64,000 bases of DNA from Bacteroidaceae bacterium (GTDB lineage Bacteria > Bacteroidota > Bacteroidia > Bacteroidales > Bacteroidaceae): NCBI GenBank assembly GCA_017466065.1, contig JAFTUV010000009.1, positions 92,482-156,481 on the forward strand. The letters are read 5' to 3'. Each line of letters opens with the position of its first letter. Positions within the stretch are counted from its first letter, which is position 1. Of the stretch, positions 8,183-17,615 are shown piece by piece. The position numbers were made by a program, and so were the translations under genes. A model generated the notes under the pieces. That model made no database searches, was not told the DNA's origin, and was given only the letters and a program-made list of their open reading frames with translations.

Positions 8183-8225
8183 ATTTCTAAAAGTTTAGAT
8201 TTCTAAAAACTTCGTAATATATTTG
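8183..8225 (+). promoter_or_regulatory. Promoter and possible operator of the blaI-like operon
   Basis: The -7 element TATATTTG lies at 8218-8225, 27 bases before the blaI-like ATG. Directly upstream is a repeat of ATTTCTAAAA at 8183-8192 and 8199-8208; together with the intervening TTTAGA it forms imperfect dyads of the type BlaI/MecI repressors use. Autorepression is the family norm; the site itself is inferred. Confidence 0.5.
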
Positions 8226-8251
8226 TCGCAACAGAAAAAAACGACACATAT

Positions 8252-8629
8252 ATGAGCAAAAAGAAATTCGACACACTCACAAAAGCCGAAATGCAGGTGA
8301 TGAACGCCCTGTGGGAAATGCCCGACGGCGGTTGCATACACGATATTATCGCACGATATCCTGTGCCAAAGCCTGCCTATACAACAATATCCACATTCCT
8401 TAAAATATTGTTGAACAAAGGGTTTGTCGATTTTCGCAAGCTCGCCGGCAAGACACACACATACTACCCGCTTGTGAGCAAGGATGAATATACCAACCAA
8501 GTGATGAGCGAGGTTAAGGAGTCGTTCTTCGGCGGTTCGGGAAGGGAGCTTGTGAAATTCTTTGTCGAGAAGGAGCAATTGAGCGAACAGGAGATAAAGG
8601 AGCTGTTGGAGATTATACAGAAACAATAA
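8252..8629 (+). CDS. BlaI/MecI-family transcriptional repressor
   Basis: A 125-residue winged-helix repressor: LTKAEMQVMNALWEMPDGGCIHDIIARYP, then the recognition region PAYTTISTFLKILLNKGFV and the wing HTYYPLVSKDEY, followed by a helical dimerisation tail. In the classic system BlaI represses its operon until cleaved after the partner BlaR1 senses a ligand. The sensor-type protease gene begins 3 bases downstream, so the pair is complete. No beta-lactamase gene is nearby; the third gene is a giant envelope protein, so the signal is more likely envelope related than a drug (inference). Confidence 0.9.
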   Translation: MSKKKFDTLTKAEMQVMNALWEMPDGGCIHDIIARYPVPKPAYTTISTFLKILLNKGFVDFRKLAGKTHTYYPLVSKDEYTNQVMSEVKESFFGGSGRELVKFFVEKEQLSEQEIKELLEIIQKQ

Positions 8630-8632
8630 CAG

Positions 8633-10132
8633 ATGGGCGCATTCCTTAATATATATATACTCAAATGGGCATTCTGCCTTGCCGCGCTATACACCCCTTT
8701 CACACTGCTGTTGCGCAAGGAGACATTTGCTTCGCTCAACCGCAAACTGCTGTTGGGCACGGTGATTGCATCGGCACTTCTGCCACTGTTGGTTATTCGT
8801 TTCACGGTGGAGGTGGAAGCACCTGCAAACATTCTCACAGACAACGGCAACATTGCAACAATCGCACTGCAAACTGCCGACAATATTACAGTGTGGGAAA
8901 AGGGTGTTATTGCAATATACTTCACCGGATTTATTTTGAGCCTATTATGGACAATCGCAGGTGCTGCAAAAAGCATTGGTGCCATAAATCGTGGAACGCT
9001 GTGGATAGAAAAACGGAAGAACGCCACCATATATTGTCACGCCAATGAAACAGCCCCTTTCAGCTGGTTCAGTCACATTGTAATCTCGGAGAGCGACTAC
9101 AACGAGTGTGGGAAAGAAATTCTGCTGCACGAGGAGGGACACATACTCCACAAACACTCTTGGGACATACTGTTGCTTGCCACCGTGAAATGTATCCAGT
9201 GGTTCAACCCCTTCATCTATATGCTCACAAACGACATAAAGGAGATACACGAATATGAGGCCGACAAATATGTGATAGAGCACTGCGACAATGCACGCAA
9301 CTACCAACTGCTCATTCTCAAAAAAGCGGCGAGCAGCATAGGCACGCAACTTATCAACCGGTTCGGAGAGAGCAACGTACGCAAACGAATTATAATGATG
9401 GCACGCTCAGAATCGAGCAAGGTACGCTGCGCCAAATGGCTCTATCTTGCACCCGTCGCTTCGTTGCTTATGTTGCTGTTCGCAGAGCCGCAATATATTT
9501 ACAGCCACAGAGAGGCAGCAGAAATAACACCATTGACCGAGGCAACAAAAGAGGCTGCAATCACAGAGAACCGACAAACAACCACTGTGCCTGCAACTGT
9601 ACAAAGGAGAAAAACAATCGTGGCCGTTAAGCCATCGGCAGCATCGCTGCCCACCGACACTGCAACGGCACCGGCAGCAATAGAAGAGATTGCGACAACC
9701 GCACCGGAAGCAAACAATGCCGAAACTGCAATAAAATATGCAAGCGAAACATACTACGAATATATAAGCCTGCAAAGTGACGGCACAACAGCCGAGATTA
9801 CAAAAAGCGATATAAGAAAATGCAGCGTGCGGGCATCGTTCATCACCGACAACAACGGACAGGCCGGCGATATTGCCATAAAAGGGTGCGACCTCTCCAT
9901 AAAAGCCGACAACGGAAATATTACCGAAAAAATTGAAACTATACGCTCGGCTATGATTACTGCCACCGAAGAGTATATAAAATCGAAAGAGTGGGCCGCC
10001 GCCATAATCGACGGCGAGAAGGCTAATACCATATACGAAGCACACATAATATATCACCACGACGAAAGAGATGCACAACAGGCAAAAGGCTTCGGCCGAC
10101 CGATGCTTGTAGGTTCAACCCCGATAAACTAA
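8633..10132 (+). CDS. M56-family (BlaR1-type) membrane metalloprotease
   Basis: 499 residues. The N-terminal part has about three to four membrane segments (LNIYILKWAFCLAALYTPF, LLLGTVIASALLPLLVI, GVIAIYFTGFILSLLWTIAG, and YLAPVASLLMLLF near 280). The zinc motif HEEGH is at 166-170, with the downstream ligand in IHEYEAD near 206-211. The cytoplasmic domain faces BlaI in known systems. Residues ~290-499 form a low-complexity Thr/Ala-rich linker and a small domain of unknown type rather than a penicillin-binding domain, so the sensed ligand is probably not a beta-lactam. It is co-transcribed with the repressor and the 1309-residue protein. Confidence 0.88.
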   Translation: MGAFLNIYILKWAFCLAALYTPFTLLLRKETFASLNRKLLLGTVIASALLPLLVIRFTVEVEAPANILTDNGNIATIALQTADNITVWEKGVIAIYFTGFILSLLWTIAGAAKSIGAINRGTLWIEKRKNATIYCHANETAPFSWFSHIVISESDYNECGKEILLHEEGHILHKHSWDILLLATVKCIQWFNPFIYMLTNDIKEIHEYEADKYVIEHCDNARNYQLLILKKAASSIGTQLINRFGESNVRKRIIMMARSESSKVRCAKWLYLAPVASLLMLLFAEPQYIYSHREAAEITPLTEATKEAAITENRQTTTVPATVQRRKTIVAVKPSAASLPTDTATAPAAIEEIATTAPEANNAETAIKYASETYYEYISLQSDGTTAEITKSDIRKCSVRASFITDNNGQAGDIAIKGCDLSIKADNGNITEKIETIRSAMITATEEYIKSKEWAAAIIDGEKANTIYEAHIIYHHDERDAQQAKGFGRPMLVGSTPIN

Positions 10133-10139
10133 CCGCAGT

Positions 10140-13100
10140 ATGATAAAAAATTTATTTACCGGAATATTAATTCTTGCTTGTGCAACCGCCATTGCACAGG
10201 AAAAGAACGACAGCACCCTGCGCAACCCCCTCGACAATCTTATTGTACGCTCCATCATAAAGCAAAATCTTTTCCCCGAAGAGCGTGTCTATCTGCACTT
10301 CGACAACAACAGCTACTATTTGGGCGAGACAATGTGGTTCAAGGCATATATCACAAGCGGCACACAAGACACGCCCACAAACATAAGCCGCGTGCTATAT
10401 GTGGAGCTTGTGGCACCCGAGGGTTATGTGGTGCGCACACAAAAATACAAGATAGACAGCGAAGGAAGCTGCCACGGCTCTTTCGAACTGAACAACCAAC
10501 TGCTGTCGGGATACTACGAGGTGCGCGCCTACACAAGGTATATGCTCAACCGCGGGAAAGAGTGCATATTCAGCCGTGTATTGCCCATATTCGACAGGGT
10601 GAACAACGGCGACTACACTTTTCGCAATATGCTCGACCGCCGAAGAGCCTTCCTTGTGGATGTTGAAAAGGACAGTAGCGTTACAGGGCTCGACAGAGAA
10701 GTAAAATGGGAGAATGGCCGGCTCCCCGGGTGCGACATAAAATTCTACCCCGAAGGCGGTCATCTGCTCGAAGGCGTAGAAACCCGCGTAGCCTATGAGA
10801 TATTCGGCAACGACGGAATAAACAGCGAGAAAAGCATAACCATTCTTGCCAACGGCAAAGAACTCCTCACGGCAACTCCCGAACATTTAGGCAAAGGAAC
10901 CTTTCGGTTAACTCCCCGAAAAGGGGTAAAATACACCGCCCGCATAGGTGACGACAAAAAGAAATACCCCCTGCCAAAAGCCGAAGAAACAGGAGTGGCA
11001 ATCACCCTCGACTACAACAACAGCAGCACCATCGGCATTTCCGTAAAAAGCACCATTGCCGACTCTTTGGAGCTCGGATGCGCCGTGCTTCATCGTGGAA
11101 AAGCCAATTTCTACGAGCGTTTCTACTCGAACGAACGTAACATATATTTTGCCATAGACAGAAACACGCTGCCCGAGGGAGTAAACCGCGTAATACTGTT
11201 CGCAGGTGAAGGAATACCCCTTGCCGAGAGAATGTTCTTCGTCACACACGACGAAACACTCGACGAGGACCGCTCCACCGCACGGCTCACGGTAAAAAGC
11301 AACGGCACCACTCCCGACAGGCTGCAAACAAAGCCTCACGAAAAAATAACTTTGAGCATAGAGCGTGAGGATGGGGCACCCATCGTCGGCGGTAATTTCT
11401 CACTCTCGGTGACCGACGGCGACACACCTCTGAAAACATCGTACAACTATAACATATACACTTATATGTTGCTTGGCAGCGAAGTAAAAGGCTACATCCC
11501 CGACGCGGCACGTTACTTCGACCCCGCAAACAAGAACCGCACAGATGAGCTCGACCTTGTTATGCTCACACACGGCTGGACATCGTACGATTGGAACAAG
11601 CTATGCAACAGGTTTGCCGACCTTGCCGAGCCCATAGAGAAAGGAATAACCATAAAGGGACGATTCATTAAAAAGAAGCCCAACCGCAGAATAGGAAAGC
11701 TCGATAAATACAAGGTCACCAACATCCCCAACAGCAAAGTAAAATTCGAAATAACCTATCGCGACAGCATTGTTACCACATACGACTTTACCACCGATGA
11801 AAAGGGGGAATTCCGGCTGAACACAGAGGATTTCTATGGCAAGAAGGTGGCACGACTCACCCCCACGCTCAACACCCTCTCATCGGCCGACAGCATATTC
11901 ACATTCAACCTCGACCGTTATTTTTCTCCCGCAATGCGCCTATACAGCTATTGGGAGCGCAACACCGGGAAAGCACTCACCGAGGAGAAGCTGAAAGAAG
12001 AGAAAGAAGAGATTATAAAGATTAACCCATTCGAATATCTGCTCACACAGGTGGAGGTTGTATCGAAAAAGAAGCGCAGCAGCAACTACCGCCCTCCGCG
12101 AAGCGAAATGCGCCTCGATTTTCTCGATGAATGGGAGTATGCACAGGATGTAACCTACCTCACCAACCGCATAGACCCGTGGGACCCGACGGGCTACCTC
12201 ACAAGCAGACACAATGAACAAAGTTTTATGAATGGAACATTTAACAGGTCTAATCCCTACGGCATAAAACAATATTCGCTTGGCGAGCCCACACTATCAT
12301 CGTTCGACCTCAGTGTAATGAGCGGCAACCATTATGGAGGTGGCGGGAACGGAGTTGTGGTCGATATTTATGGAGGAGCAATGAGCAAAATACGCCAATC
12401 GGGCAGTTTCCTCATACAGGACCCGGCCTACCGCAACACTCTCACCGCAGTCGATATTCTGCGCAGTGCATTCTGGCGGCACAATCTCAATTGGTGCTAC
12501 TGGATACAGGGTATGGTGCTCGACGGTGAGTACCACACCGACAGCATTCCACGCAGCGACAAAGACTACACCGGCGGCGTAAACATTGCCAAGATGCTTA
12601 ACTTCAAGGAGATTATAATACGTTCCGACGAAAAGACCCGCAGACTCTACACAGGAGGGGGAGAGCAGGCAAACAACAAAAAAAGCATAAATACATACGA
12701 TTACTCACACTTCTACCACTCGTTCACAGGAAAGACCGGAATACCGCCAAGGAATTGGAACATCGACGATGCGCCCGATGCAATCATATTCGAACAAAGG
12801 AGCAAGGCCGCACAGGACGACAAAATGCCCAACTACGTTGCCTGCTTCATACCCAACAACGAAAAAGACGAGGCAAGCGGAATAATTCCATCGCTATCGC
12901 ACAGCAGCAGCACTCGTTACACCCTTGTGTACGGATACACCGAGAGCAAGCAATTCTATACCCCCGATTACAGCAACCTGCGCCCCGACAGCAACCTGTG
13001 CGACTATCGCCGCACTCTTCTGTGGGTACCGCAAGCAAGGAGCAAGAATGGAAAGATAGAAGTTGAGCTATTCAACAATACCACCGCAAGGAACATTAAC

Positions 13101-14069
13101 GTAGATGTTGAGGGGTATGCCGATGGAACCTATTACAGCACCGACAGCACAATGTTCACACGCCTCGCAAACGACCGAGTGAAGCTGACGGCCGAGGCGC
13201 AACGCTCCATAAAGCCAATAACAGGCATAGATACTCCCGAACTGCTTGCCCACTGTTTCCTGAAAAACGAAGAGGGACGCAAACTTTATCGCGACAAGGA
13301 GTATAAAGAGGCCTTCCGTCTATTCAGTGAGGCAGCATCGCTCGGCTACCCCGATGCTATATTCAACCGTGCCGTGTGCCTTATGTTGGGGCAAGGGACC
13401 GAAAAGGACAGCATCGAGGGCTTCCGCAATTTCCGCAAAGCAGCCAATATGGGCAACAAACAGGCACTGCACAACCTCGCAAGCTGTTATATGCACGGAG
13501 TGGGCACACCCAAGAACGACTCGCTCGCAATAAAATATTACACCCTGTCGGCCGAGAATGGTTACGCCGCATCGCAAACAATACTCGCCGACTGCTATAT
13601 GAAGGGTGTGGGGGTTAAACAGGATAGTGCCACCGCATACAACTGGTACACAAAGGCTGCCGAGCAGGAAGAACCGGTTGCTCTCTTCACTCTTGCCGAA
13701 ATTATGGAGAAAGAGGATATTGCCGCCGGATTAAGCAAACGCAAACTGCGCAAACGCCCCACAGGCGACTACTACACTCGCGCAGCAAAAGCCGGACACA
13801 CACAGGCACAATTCAAGCTGGCACAATTCCACGAGAAGGGAATATATGTGAAAAAGAGCCGTAAAAAAGCCTTCCATTGGTACTACGAGGCCGGGAACAA
13901 ACTACATCCGGAAGCCATAGAGCGCGTAGCATACTGTTACGAAAAGGGAAGGGGTACAAAGAAGAATGAATTTGCAGCGGCACGCTGGTACCGCCTTGCC
14001 GAAAAGCACGGCAGTGAGCTTGCAAAGAGAAAAATGGAGTGGTACAATGCGTTCCGCTTCTTCGAATAA
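10140..14069 (+). CDS. Giant secreted MG2-like protein with C-terminal Sel1 repeats
   Basis: 1309 residues with signal peptide MIKNLFTGILILACATAIAQ. Residues ~45-160 (EERVYLHFDNNSYYLGETMWFKAYI ... GYYEVRAYTRYML) match the macroglobulin MG2-type domain that opens many Bacteroidetes envelope proteins. More beta domains follow, with a FSLSVTDGD segment near 420 and a plug-like stretch near 750-800. From ~1030 to the end are Sel1-type helical repeats (AFRLFSEAASLGYPDAIFNRAVCL, KYYTLSAENGYAASQTILADCY, YNWYTKAAEQ, HWYYEAGNKLHPEAIERVAYCYEKG). Such proteins follow BlaI/BlaR1 pairs in other Bacteroidetes, presumably as the regulated output. The Sel1 extension is an unusual addition; its partner is unknown. 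Confidence 0.8.
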   Translation: MIKNLFTGILILACATAIAQEKNDSTLRNPLDNLIVRSIIKQNLFPEERVYLHFDNNSYYLGETMWFKAYITSGTQDTPTNISRVLYVELVAPEGYVVRTQKYKIDSEGSCHGSFELNNQLLSGYYEVRAYTRYMLNRGKECIFSRVLPIFDRVNNGDYTFRNMLDRRRAFLVDVEKDSSVTGLDREVKWENGRLPGCDIKFYPEGGHLLEGVETRVAYEIFGNDGINSEKSITILANGKELLTATPEHLGKGTFRLTPRKGVKYTARIGDDKKKYPLPKAEETGVAITLDYNNSSTIGISVKSTIADSLELGCAVLHRGKANFYERFYSNERNIYFAIDRNTLPEGVNRVILFAGEGIPLAERMFFVTHDETLDEDRSTARLTVKSNGTTPDRLQTKPHEKITLSIEREDGAPIVGGNFSLSVTDGDTPLKTSYNYNIYTYMLLGSEVKGYIPDAARYFDPANKNRTDELDLVMLTHGWTSYDWNKLCNRFADLAEPIEKGITIKGRFIKKKPNRRIGKLDKYKVTNIPNSKVKFEITYRDSIVTTYDFTTDEKGEFRLNTEDFYGKKVARLTPTLNTLSSADSIFTFNLDRYFSPAMRLYSYWERNTGKALTEEKLKEEKEEIIKINPFEYLLTQVEVVSKKKRSSNYRPPRSEMRLDFLDEWEYAQDVTYLTNRIDPWDPTGYLTSRHNEQSFMNGTFNRSNPYGIKQYSLGEPTLSSFDLSVMSGNHYGGGGNGVVVDIYGGAMSKIRQSGSFLIQDPAYRNTLTAVDILRSAFWRHNLNWCYWIQGMVLDGEYHTDSIPRSDKDYTGGVNIAKMLNFKEIIIRSDEKTRRLYTGGGEQANNKKSINTYDYSHFYHSFTGKTGIPPRNWNIDDAPDAIIFEQRSKAAQDDKMPNYVACFIPNNEKDEASGIIPSLSHSSSTRYTLVYGYTESKQFYTPDYSNLRPDSNLCDYRRTLLWVPQARSKNGKIEVELFNNTTARNINVDVEGYADGTYYSTDSTMFTRLANDRVKLTAEAQRSIKPITGIDTPELLAHCFLKNEEGRKLYRDKEYKEAFRLFSEAASLGYPDAIFNRAVCLMLGQGTEKDSIEGFRNFRKAANMGNKQALHNLASCYMHGVGTPKNDSLAIKYYTLSAENGYAASQTILADCYMKGVGVKQDSATAYNWYTKAAEQEEPVALFTLAEIMEKEDIAAGLSKRKLRKRPTGDYYTRAAKAGHTQAQFKLAQFHEKGIYVKKSRKKAFHWYYEAGNKLHPEAIERVAYCYEKGRGTKKNEFAAARWYRLAEKHGSELAKRKMEWYNAFRFFE

Positions 14070-14083
14070 TAAAACAAGTTTTG

Positions 14084-14190
14084 TTATCGGCGAGCTTTTC
14101 AGCAATAGTCACGCGAAGCAACGTTAATATGTTGCCGCGGGGGATGCGAATAGAAAAGCGAGCCAATGACAATAATTATCGGCGAGCTTT
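14084..14190. repeat. Short direct repeat in the 3' region of the BlaR1 operon
   Basis: The 15 bases TTATCGGCGAGCTTT occur at 14084-14098 and 14176-14190, each followed after some variation by AAGCAACG. Between them GCAAC/GTTGC can form a small hairpin. This looks like remnants of duplicated intergenic sequence; no gene is seen here. Confidence 0.5.
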
Positions 14191-14206
14191 CAAAAGAAAC
14201 AGAAAA

Positions 14207-14247
14207 GCAACGGGCGGTGCCTATTCACGCACCTGCCCGTTGCCTTT
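14207..14247. terminator. Bidirectional terminator overlapping the proA 3' end
   Basis: Arms 14207-14220 and 14229-14243 pair with one bulge; TTTT follows on the plus strand and an A-rich run precedes it for the minus strand. The right arm encodes the last residues of ProA, so the stop codon sits in the loop. It can serve both the 1309-residue gene and proA. Confidence 0.7.
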
Positions 14248-15468
14248 TATAATCCATTTATAGGTGACAATCTCTTCGAGTGCCATAGGACCGCGAGCGT
14301 GCAGTTTCTGTGTGCTTATTCCTATTTCGGCACCAAGGCCGAACTGCGCACCGTCGGTGAAGGAGGTGGGCGCATTGGCATATACGCAGGCTGCATCTAC
14401 CAAAAGGGTAAATGTCTTTGTTGCAGCCTCGTCCTCGGCTATTATGCACTCGCTGTGTCCCGACCCATAGAGTGATATATGCTCCACAGCCTCATCGACC
14501 GAGGAGACTGTTTTTACCGCCATTGCATAGCTCAAAAATTCGGTACCGTAACTATCGGCCGTGGCACGGAAAAGAAGTTCGGCAGGATAGCTGCCGGCAA
14601 GAGCACCATAAGAGGCCGCGTCGGCATATATCTTAACATTGCTATGCTGCAACGGGGCACAAAGGGCTGCAAGCTCGCCCAGCCTTGCTGTGTGCACCAG
14701 CAGACAGTCGAGCGCGTTGCACACGCTCACGCGGCGTGTCTTTGCGTTGTTCACGATGGCCATTCCCTTTTCGAGGTTACCCGACGAGTCGAAGTAAGCG
14801 TGACACACGCCCGCACCCGTTTCAATCACTGGGATTGTGGCATTGGAGCGCACATAGTTTATGAGGCCGCTGCTGCCTCGGGGAATGAGAAGGTCGACAA
14901 AGCCGCGAGCATTAAGAAGGGCAGCTGTTGCCTCGCGCTCCACGGGCAGAAGCTCCACCGTGTGCTTGTCAATCCCGAACCCTGCAAGAACCGAACGTAT
15001 TATCGCCACAATGGCCTTGTTCGACATTTCTGCATCGCTGCCGCCTTTGAGCACGCAGGCACTGCCCGCCTTCAAGCAGAGGGCAAAGACATCGAAGCTG
15101 ACATTGGGACGCGCCTCATAAATAACGCCGATAACACCGAAGGGAACACTCACGCGGGTTAGTTGCAGCCCGTTGGCGAGGGTATTCTCTTTGAGCACAC
15201 GACCAAGCGGCGAGGGTAGAGAGGCAACCTTGCGCATATCTGCGGCAATGGCCTCGATGCGCTCGGCCGTGAGGCGCAAACGGTCGTATCTCGGATCCTC
15301 GGGCGACATTCGGGCAAGGTCTTCATTGTTGGCGGCAAGAATTTCGGGAGTATGCTCCACTGCCGCGTCGGCAACAGCAAGCAACACTTCGTTCACACGT
15401 TCTTCGCTTAATTTAAGCAACCCTTTCGAGGCACTCTTCACACTCTTGAAAATATCGTTAAGCTCCAT
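14221..15468 (-). CDS. proA: Glutamate-5-semialdehyde dehydrogenase (gamma-glutamyl phosphate reductase)
   Basis: 415 residues, the usual length. It catalyses the NADPH-dependent reduction of glutamyl-5-phosphate, the second step of proline synthesis. Diagnostic stretches are [65 protein letters not shown] and the catalytic-cysteine box [19 protein letters not shown] (Cys 250). It lies 6 bases after proB and ends the proC-proB-proA operon. Its last codons are part of a terminator hairpin, and a diverged second copy of this 3' end lies 6 kb away at 8073-8105. Confidence 0.97.
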   Translation of the reverse strand: MELNDIFKSVKSASKGLLKLSEERVNEVLLAVADAAVEHTPEILAANNEDLARMSPEDPRYDRLRLTAERIEAIAADMRKVASLPSPLGRVLKENTLANGLQLTRVSVPFGVIGVIYEARPNVSFDVFALCLKAGSACVLKGGSDAEMSNKAIVAIIRSVLAGFGIDKHTVELLPVEREATAALLNARGFVDLLIPRGSSGLINYVRSNATIPVIETGAGVCHAYFDSSGNLEKGMAIVNNAKTRRVSVCNALDCLLVHTARLGELAALCAPLQHSNVKIYADAASYGALAGSYPAELLFRATADSYGTEFLSYAMAVKTVSSVDEAVEHISLYGSGHSECIIAEDEAATKTFTLLVDAACVYANAPTSFTDGAQFGLGAEIGISTQKLHARGPMALEEIVTYKWIIKGNGQVRE

Positions 15469-15474
15469 AATATC

Positions 15475-16563
15475 CTATTCTATGTATAAATAATCGTAAT
15501 GTACCACGGGCTTGCAACCGTGCTTGCCGGCAAGCTCTTTGACCTCGTCGCTGTCGTATGCTATGCGCCCGACGCCGAGAATGGCACCATCTGTGGCAGC
15601 CACCTGCACAAGGTCGTCGCGATAGAAGGTTCCTTCGACCTTTACAACCCCTACGGGGAGAATGCTCACAGCCTTGTCGCCACACACAGCGGCAACTGCC
15701 TTGTCGTTAAGGAATATTGTACCTTTCACAAAGCCGGAACTATGGGCTATCCACTTTTTTATAGGCGACACACTGCCCTCCGAGGGAGAGAAGCAGGTGC
15801 ATACAACGCTGTCGGGCGCAGTTACCAACGAAGTGAGAATGCAGTCGCGACGGCCGTTGGCAATATAGACGGCAATACCCTCCTCGGCCACCTTGCGGGC
15901 AATGTTGCACTTTGTCATCATTCCCCCGCGACCGAAGCTCGACTTTGTGGCCTGAATATAGTCGGCAAGTTCCCTTCCCGGCTCCACACGGCGTATAACC
16001 TCCACCCCTTCGCTGCCGGGCACGCCGTTATATACACCGTCGATGTTGCTCAATATTATGAGTGCCTGTGCATCGACCATCGAGGCTATTATGCCCGAAA
16101 GTTCATCATTGTCGGTGAACATAAGCTCGGTAACGCTCACCGTGTCATTCTCGTTCACAATGGGCAGTACCCCATTTTCGAGCATCACCATAATGCAGTT
16201 GCGCTGGTTAAGATAGAGGCTGCGGGTGGAAAAACTCTCTTTCATTGTGAGCACCTGCCCCACAGGGATATTATGCTCGCGGAAAAGTTCGTAGTAACGG
16301 TTTATGAGCTTCGCCTGCCCCACTGCCGAGAATAATTGGCGTTGCCCCACAGTATCGAGCTGTCGCAAAGGCACGCCTTTCAGTTCGCTGCGACCGCTTG
16401 CCACCGCTCCCGAGGAGATGAGCACCACCTCCACGCCCATAGAGCGAAGAGCGGCTATTTCATCGACAATGGCCGACACGCGCGTTACATCGAGCGTTCC
16501 ATCGGCACGGGTGAGCACATTGCTGCCCACTTTTACGGCTATACGTTTATATGTTGTCTGCAT
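15475..16563 (-). CDS. proB: Glutamate 5-kinase
   Basis: 362 residues from the ATG at 16563 (MQTTYKRIAVKVGSNVLTRADG); the frame is open further upstream but into proC, so the shorter start is chosen. The amino-acid-kinase domain shows KVGSNVL, LISSGAVASGRSEL, NENDTVS and FTDNDELSGIIASMVDAQALIILSNIDGVY. The C-terminal ~75 residues (LPVGVVKVEGTFYRDDLVQV) form a PUA domain, as in E. coli ProB. It makes glutamyl-5-phosphate from glutamate and ATP and is the normal feedback-controlled step. It is second in the pro operon, 7 bases after proC. Confidence 0.96.
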   Translation of the reverse strand: MQTTYKRIAVKVGSNVLTRADGTLDVTRVSAIVDEIAALRSMGVEVVLISSGAVASGRSELKGVPLRQLDTVGQRQLFSAVGQAKLINRYYELFREHNIPVGQVLTMKESFSTRSLYLNQRNCIMVMLENGVLPIVNENDTVSVTELMFTDNDELSGIIASMVDAQALIILSNIDGVYNGVPGSEGVEVIRRVEPGRELADYIQATKSSFGRGGMMTKCNIARKVAEEGIAVYIANGRRDCILTSLVTAPDSVVCTCFSPSEGSVSPIKKWIAHSSGFVKGTIFLNDKAVAAVCGDKAVSILPVGVVKVEGTFYRDDLVQVAATDGAILGVGRIAYDSDEVKELAGKHGCKPVVHYDYLYIE

Positions 16564-16570
16564 AGGATTA

Positions 16571-17362
16571 TCATTTTTTTGTTGAAGCCTGTAACCCTTC
16601 GGCCACACTCTTCGAGAAGCCTTGTGCCTCCATTGCCGCAAGGCCTTTGAGGGTGAGCCCTCCCGGGGTTGTCACACGGTTAATTTCTGTTTCGGGCGTT
16701 GTTCCATTGGCTGCAAGCACACTCAATGCCCCTTTTATAGTCTGCATAACCACAGCTTGTGCATCGGCTGCCGAAAAACCAAGCTCTTCACCACCCTCGG
16801 CTGCTGCACGAATATACTGCAAGGCGTATGCAATGCCACACGATGCGAGCGAAGTGCCGGCAGGGATAAGTTCCTCGCTCACCATCATTGCAAGACCAAG
16901 CGGAGAGAATAGTGCAAGCATTGCCCTGTCGGCAGCCTCGGCGGTGCGTTTGCCACGGATAAATGTAACGCCTTCGCGGGCAACTATTGCAGTGTTGGGA
17001 ATTACAATGTAGAGCGCAGGCAAGGGCTCACCACCCTTCTGCAACCAACCATCGAGCGAGTCGCTGCCCACTCCCCCTGCAACCGAAACTATTATCTGTT
17101 TCTCGTAGTCGAGCGTGGGTTTAAGCTCGGCAATAACCTCTTCCATTTTCCACGGCTTTACGGCAAGGAACACAATGTCGGCACCCTGCGCAGCCTCACT
17201 GTTGCAGGTGGTGGTGTTTATAGAGGGAAAATCCTCGCGAAGTGCATCGAGCTTGGATGTCGAGGGGTTCGACACAAAAATATCGGTACCTTGGGCGGTG
17301 AGGGCGAGGCCGCGAGCTATCGCTCCTCCCATATTACCCGCTCCTATTATTGCTATTTTCAT
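16571..17362 (-). CDS. proC: Pyrroline-5-carboxylate reductase
   Basis: 263 residues from the ATG at 17362 (MKIAIIGAGNMGGAIARGLA, a Rossmann GxGxxG start). The 44 extra codons open upstream are hydrophobic, AT-rich and not family-like. Further motifs are IVFLAVKPWKMEEV, QIIVSVAGGVG, VIPNTAIVAREGVTFI and the C-terminal TPGGLTLKGLAAMEAQGF. It reduces pyrroline-5-carboxylate to proline with NAD(P)H. As first gene of proCBA it puts all three steps in one unit. A minus-strand TAAATTTG at 17389-17396 is a plausible -7 element. Confidence 0.96.
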   Translation of the reverse strand: MKIAIIGAGNMGGAIARGLALTAQGTDIFVSNPSTSKLDALREDFPSINTTTCNSEAAQGADIVFLAVKPWKMEEVIAELKPTLDYEKQIIVSVAGGVGSDSLDGWLQKGGEPLPALYIVIPNTAIVAREGVTFIRGKRTAEAADRAMLALFSPLGLAMMVSEELIPAGTSLASCGIAYALQYIRAAAEGGEELGFSAADAQAVVMQTIKGALSVLAANGTTPETEINRVTTPGGLTLKGLAAMEAQGFSKSVAEGLQASTKK

Positions 17363-17477
17363 TTTCTTAATTGTTTTTACGCGAAGTGCAAATTTAAACA
17401 AATAAAGCAGACGGCAATTATATAAAGAGAAAAAAATACCGCAGCTCAATCTGCAAAAAACCACAAGAATACCATTG

Positions 17478-17531
17478 TTAACAAAATTTAACAATGGGGG
17501 GGTAATTACTCAATCTTTTGAATTACATTTG
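17478..17531 (+). promoter_or_regulatory. Poly-G promoter P2 (tandem TTAACA, G7, TACATTTG)
   Basis: TTAACA at 17478-17483 and 17488-17493, a G7 tract at 17496-17502, a 21-base spacer nearly the same as P1 (TAATTACTCAATCTTTTGAA), then TACATTTG at 17524-17531. It drives the BIG2 protein gene at 17616 and probably the TRL gene behind it, with a leader of about 80 bases. Confidence 0.7.
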
Positions 17532-17615
17532 CCATTGTCAACAAAAAATAAAACAGCCTATTTTAGTCCTTTTCTGTTGATGCATAAATTACAATAATTA
17601 CAAAATTATAAATCA

